Under the pieces are notes generated by a model. The model was not told the origin of the DNA. It did no database searches and was given only the letters and a program-made list of their open reading frames with translations. Below are positions 60,978-64,000 of a stretch of DNA of 64,000 nucleotides, one piece after another. The stretch comes from Streptomyces sp. NRRL WC-3605 (GTDB lineage Bacteria; Actinomycetota; Actinomycetes; Streptomycetales; Streptomycetaceae), in assembly GCF_001509795.1 (NCBI RefSeq), contig NZ_LLZN01000001.1, forward strand, positions 124,001-188,000, in the 5' to 3' direction. The first letter of the stretch is position 1. Each line of letters opens with the position of its first letter. Made by a program: the position numbers and the translations under genes.

Positions 60978-61259
60978 GTGACGGACGCCGTGGGCTCCAT
61001 CGACATGCCTGATGCCGAGGACGAGGCGCCGGAGAAGAAGACGCGTAAGGGCGGCAAGCGCGGCAAGAAGGGCCCGCTGAAGCGGCTCGCGCTGTTCTAC
61101 CGCCAGATCGTCGCGGAACTCCGGAAGGTCGTCTGGCCGACGCGCAATCAGCTGACGACGTACACCACTGTGGTGATCATCTTCGTCGTCATCATGATCG
61201 GTCTCGTGACCGTGATTGACTATGGGCTCGACCACGCAGCCAAGTACGTCTTCGGCTGA
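60978..61259 (+). CDS. secE: Preprotein translocase subunit SecE
   Basis: A 93-residue protein from GTG 60978. A charged N-terminus (EKKTRKGGKRGKKGPLK) is followed by the conserved amphipathic helix FYRQIVAELRKVVWPTRNQL and one transmembrane helix (TYTTVVIIFVVIMIGLVTVI). SecE clamps SecY in the membrane channel. Only the essential C-terminal helix is present, as in most Gram-positive bacteria. A terminator-like hairpin (61267-61302) separates it from nusG. Confidence 0.95.
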   Translation: MTDAVGSIDMPDAEDEAPEKKTRKGGKRGKKGPLKRLALFYRQIVAELRKVVWPTRNQLTTYTTVVIIFVVIMIGLVTVIDYGLDHAAKYVFG

Positions 61260-61266
61260 GCACAGA

Positions 61267-61302
61267 GCGAAGGGCGCCGCGGGTTACCGGCGCCCCTTTC
61301 GC
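61267..61302 (+). terminator. Hairpin between secE and nusG
   Basis: GCGAAGGGCGCCG pairs with CGGCGCCCCTTTCGC around GGGTTAC, with one bulged base. It may terminate part of the transcripts or process the secE-nusG mRNA. Confidence 0.65.
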
Positions 61303-61340
61303 ATGTTCCACCCCTATGTATCCAGGAAGAAGCAGCCACC

Positions 61341-62192
61341 GTGTCTGACCAGAACCTGAACGACGCCGTCGAGCCGGACCAGTCCGTGGACGACGAGCTC
61401 GACATCGTCGAGGGCGCGGACGAGGACCTGGACGAGGTCGAGGCTGCCGACGCCGAGGCGGGCGAGCCCGCCGAGGAAGCCGCGGTGACCGCCGAGGACG
61501 CTTCGGACGACTCCGAGGAAGCCTCCGCCGACGCCGAGGACGCGGACGAGGCGACCGAGGAGGAGGCCGAGCCCGTCGACCCCGTCGCCGCCCTCCGCGA
61601 GGAGCTCCGCACCCTGCCCGGCGAGTGGTACGTGATCCACACCTACGCCGGCTACGAGAACCGCGTGAAGACCAACCTGGAGCAGCGCGCCGTCTCGCTG
61701 AACGTCGAGGACTACATCTTCCAGGCCGAGGTGCCGCAGGAAGAGGTCGTCCAGATCAAGAACGGCGACCGCAAGACGATCAAGCAGAACAAGCTGCCGG
61801 GCTACGTCCTGGTCCGCATGGACCTGACGAACGAGTCCTGGGGCGTCGTCCGCAACACGCCCGGCGTCACCGGCTTCGTGGGCAACGCCTACGACCCGTA
61901 CCCGCTGACCCTGGACGAGATCGTCAAGATGCTCGCCCCGGAGGCCGAGGAGAAGGCCGCCCGCGAGGCCGCCGAGGCCGAGGGCAAGCCGGCGCCGCAG
62001 CGCAAGGTCGAGGTGCAGGTGCTCGACTTCGAGGTCGGCGACTCGGTCACCGTCACCGACGGCCCGTTCGCCACGCTGCAGGCCACGATCAACGAGATCA
62101 ACGCCGACTCGAAGAAGGTCAAGGGTCTCGTCGAGATCTTCGGCCGCGAGACGCCGGTCGAGCTGAGCTTCGACCAGATCCAGAAGAACTAG
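61341..62192 (+). CDS. nusG: Transcription termination/antitermination factor NusG
   Basis: A 283-residue protein from GTG 61341. The first ~90 residues are an acidic Asp/Glu/Ala-rich extension ([20 protein letters not shown]) typical of actinobacterial NusG. The NGN domain starts [20 protein letters not shown], includes [17 protein letters not shown] and [14 protein letters not shown]. The C-terminal KOW domain is [20 protein letters not shown] and [20 protein letters not shown]. It binds RNA polymerase and couples to Rho and ribosome. It precedes rplK-rplA as in most bacteria. Confidence 0.96.
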   Translation: MSDQNLNDAVEPDQSVDDELDIVEGADEDLDEVEAADAEAGEPAEEAAVTAEDASDDSEEASADAEDADEATEEEAEPVDPVAALREELRTLPGEWYVIHTYAGYENRVKTNLEQRAVSLNVEDYIFQAEVPQEEVVQIKNGDRKTIKQNKLPGYVLVRMDLTNESWGVVRNTPGVTGFVGNAYDPYPLTLDEIVKMLAPEAEEKAAREAAEAEGKPAPQRKVEVQVLDFEVGDSVTVTDGPFATLQATINEINADSKKVKGLVEIFGRETPVELSFDQIQKN

Positions 62193-62215
62193 CTTCTTCA
62201 GGAAGAGCTTCCGAA

Positions 62216-62252
62216 CAGGTCAGACCGGCTGTCCCGCAGCCTGTCTGACCTG
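62216..62252 (+). terminator. Stem-loop between nusG and rplK
   Basis: CAGGTCAGAC (62216-62225) pairs with GTCTGACCTG (62243-62252), continued by GGCTG/CAGCC after a single mismatch. A GGTTT run follows. It is either the nusG terminator or part of the L11 leader. Confidence 0.75.
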
Positions 62253-62359
62253 CTCGGTTTCAGGCCGCGCATCTATACCCGTTATCGTTGTGCGGTATGC
62301 CTGCGTCCAGGAACGCCATCTGGGGGCAGGTAGGACCCGAAGAGAGGAACCGGAGAGCA

Positions 62360-62794
62360 ATGCCTCCCAAGAAGAAGAAGGTCACGGGGCTCATCAAGCT
62401 CCAGATCCAGGCCGGTGCCGCGAACCCGGCCCCGCCGGTCGGCCCCGCGCTGGGTCAGCACGGCGTCAACATCATGGAGTTCTGCAAGGCCTACAACGCC
62501 GCGACCGAGTCGCAGCGTGGCTGGGTCATCCCGGTGGAGATCACGGTCTACGAGGACCGCTCCTTCACCTTCATCACCAAGACGCCCCCGGCCGCCAAGA
62601 TGATCCTCAAGGCCGCGGGCATCGAGAAGGGCTCCGGCGAGCCGCACAAGACCAAGGTCGCCAAGATCACCGAGGCGCAGGTCCGCGAGATCGCCCAGAC
62701 GAAGCTGCCCGACCTCAACGCCAACGACCTGGACGCCGCGTCGAAGATCATCGCCGGCACCGCGCGTTCCATGGGCGTCACGGTCGAGGGCTGA
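62360..62794 (+). CDS. rplK: 50S ribosomal protein L11
   Basis: A 144-residue protein from ATG 62360 behind GGAGAG. It starts [20 protein letters not shown] and has the signature [20 protein letters not shown] and the RNA-binding C-terminal part [21 protein letters not shown]11 forms the GTPase-associated centre with 23S rRNA, is needed for RelA activation and is the thiostrepton target region. The ~165-nt leader to nusG contains a hairpin and probably a promoter. The gene overlaps no other. Confidence 0.97.
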   Translation: MPPKKKKVTGLIKLQIQAGAANPAPPVGPALGQHGVNIMEFCKAYNAATESQRGWVIPVEITVYEDRSFTFITKTPPAAKMILKAAGIEKGSGEPHKTKVAKITEAQVREIAQTKLPDLNANDLDAASKIIAGTARSMGVTVEG

Positions 62795-62877
62795 CCTCCA
62801 CCCCCCGTACGACAAGCAGAACGTGGGAGGGCCTGCTCGGCCCCGACCACGACTCCTAAGAACACACAGGAGCAGTA

Positions 62878-63603
62878 GTGAGCAAGCGCAGCAAGTCTCT
62901 CCGCGCTGCGGACGCCAAGATCGACCGGGAGAAGCTCTACGCCCCGCTCGAGGCCGTCCGTCTCGCCAAGGAGACCTCCACGACCAAGTTCGACGGCACC
63001 GTCGAGGTCGCCTTCCGCCTGGGTGTCGACCCGCGCAAGGCCGACCAGATGGTCCGTGGCACCGTGAACCTTCCGCACGGCACCGGTAAGACCGCCCGGG
63101 TCCTGGTCTTCGCGACCGGTGACCGTGCCGAGGCCGCGCGTGCCGCGGGCGCCGACATCGTCGGTGCCGACGAGCTCATCGACGAGGTGTCGAAGGGCCG
63201 TCTGGACTTCGACGCCGTCGTCGCCACCCCGGACCTCATGGGCAAGGTCGGCCGTCTCGGCCGCGTCCTCGGCCCCCGTGGTCTGATGCCGAACCCGAAG
63301 ACCGGCACCGTCACGCCGGACGTCGCCAAGGCTGTCAACGACATCAAGGGCGGCAAGATCGAGTTCCGCGTCGACAAGCACTCGAACCTGCACTTCATCA
63401 TCGGCAAGACGTCGTTCGACGACACCAAGCTGGTGGAGAACTACGGCGCGGCCCTGGAGGAGATCCTCCGTCTGAAGCCGTCCGCCGCGAAGGGTCGCTA
63501 CATCAAGAAGGCCGCCATCAGCACCACGATGGGCCCCGGCATTCCGGTCGACTCCAACCGCACCCGCAACCTCCTCGTCGAGGAGGACCCGGCCGCGGTC
63601 TGA
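62878..63603 (+). CDS. rplA: 50S ribosomal protein L1
   Basis: A 241-residue protein from GTG 62878 with AGGAG upstream. Conserved blocks are [40 protein letters not shown] and [20 protein letters not shown], and [21 protein letters not shown]1 forms the mobile stalk that guides deacylated tRNA from the E site, and represses the L11 operon by binding its mRNA in many bacteria. A strong terminator follows. Confidence 0.97.
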   Translation: MSKRSKSLRAADAKIDREKLYAPLEAVRLAKETSTTKFDGTVEVAFRLGVDPRKADQMVRGTVNLPHGTGKTARVLVFATGDRAEAARAAGADIVGADELIDEVSKGRLDFDAVVATPDLMGKVGRLGRVLGPRGLMPNPKTGTVTPDVAKAVNDIKGGKIEFRVDKHSNLHFIIGKTSFDDTKLVENYGAALEEILRLKPSAAKGRYIKKAAISTTMGPGIPVDSNRTRNLLVEEDPAAV

Positions 63604-63628
63604 GCCTTCCAGCTCACCGAAGTCGGAC

Positions 63629-63661
63629 ACGGGCCCCGCACCTTCTGGGTGCGGGGCCCGT
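63629..63661 (+). terminator. Terminator after rplA
   Basis: ACGGGCCCCGCACC (63629-63642) and GGTGCGGGGCCCGT (63648-63661) form a perfect 14-bp stem with loop TTCTG, followed by TCCCTGTCC. Confidence 0.9.
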
Positions 63662-63731
63662 TCCCTGTCCCCACCCGCTGTGTCCGTGCCCTGGGTTAAC
63701 GTGCCTTCACGGGAACCGCACGGGGGGACGC

Positions 63732-64000
63732 ATGACGAGCACGAGGGCACACCGGCCGGCGTCGTGGACCGCCCTGCCGGCCGCGCTGGCGGCTCTGGCC
63801 GCCTGCACCGCCCCCGACGGCTCCGCGGGCCCCGAGCGCACCGCGCCCGCCCCGGCCGTGACGGCCGCCCTGCGCCAGGCCGAGCGGTCCACCGACCGCG
63901 CCGCGTCCTCGTACGTGGAGTCCACGACCACCATGGGCTCCGCGCTCTCCATGACGGCCCGCGGCACCCTCGCCTGGCGCGGCCCTCTCACCGGCACCCT
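63732..64000 (+). CDS. Lipoprotein precursor, 3' end outside the window
   Basis: From ATG 63732. The visible 89 residues start MTSTRAHRPASWTALPAALA and reach the lipobox LAAC (Cys at residue 25), a type II signal peptide. The mature part runs VTAALRQAERSTDRAASSYV and STTTMGSALSMTARGTLAWR, the first strands of a LolA/LppX-like fold, the same kind as the truncated protein at the left end of the window. It should be anchored to the outer face of the cytoplasmic membrane. The ribosome site is GGGGGGACG. The remainder is beyond base 64000. Confidence 0.75.
   Translation, partial: MTSTRAHRPASWTALPAALAALAACTAPDGSAGPERTAPAPAVTAALRQAERSTDRAASSYVESTTTMGSALSMTARGTLAWRGPLTGT

Overview
The window is high-GC actinobacterial DNA that reads as Streptomyces chromosome. 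Evidence is GTG/ATG starts behind GGAGG-type ribosome sites, translationally coupled operons, TTGTCCACA-type DnaA boxes, and a gene order (2-oxoacid:ferredoxin oxidoreductase, paired NarL-type kinases, second nuo operon, htpX, yajQ, tRNA-Tyr, tRNA-Thr/Met-rpmG, maoC pair, murB, aspC, tRNA-Trp-secE-nusG-rplK-rplA) that I recall from Streptomyces coelicolor. About 50 kb is conserved chromosome. About 15 kb (32369-47354) is an integrated conjugative element.

Left part (1-12.5 kb): a truncated LolA-like protein, an FMN reductase, an amidase with a P-loop-like partner, a Pro/Ala-repeat TPR-like protein, a secreted M28 aminopeptidase, a VOC protein, RarD, a divergent QorB-like/HxlR pair, and korA-korB encoding a 2-oxoacid:ferredoxin oxidoreductase. 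From 12.9 to 16.6 kb lies a NarL-type response regulator with two tandem paralogous sensor kinases. From 17.0 to 27.4 kb runs a tightly coupled complex I operon nuoA-B-C-H-I-J-K-L-M-N that lacks D, E, F and G; its NuoC carries a very long repetitive tail. It is followed by htpX-yccF, a SUKH protein, an APC permease, a GlsB/YeaQ membrane protein and YajQ.

The mobile element is inserted in tRNA-Tyr, the target used by SLP1. A 51-bp duplication of the tRNA 3' end marks both ends and the tRNA stays intact on the left. On the minus strand are a transfer module (DUF6284-like, small protein, SpdB, HNH-like, TraB, Spd-like membrane proteins), a replication module (MazG-like, Prim-Pol, P4-type helicase) and xis-int. 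On the right are a plus-strand regulator-Nudix pair (Pif-like), a double-winged-helix GntR repressor with an HD-domain protein, and an AT-richer HTH/helical-repeat cargo gene next to attR. Several palindromes in the element have the placement expected of operators, a transfer locus and an origin.

Right part (47.4-64 kb): the displaced tRNA-Tyr terminator, small conserved proteins, a divergent amidohydrolase, tRNA-Thr, tRNA-Met, rpmG, two MaoC dehydratase subunits, a TetR/MFS pair sharing an operator, murB, a divergent SDR/TetR pair, adenosine deaminase, an aspartate aminotransferase, tRNA-Trp, secE, nusG, rplK, rplA and the start of a lipoprotein gene. I saw no CRISPR array, rRNA, insertion sequence or biosynthetic gene cluster.
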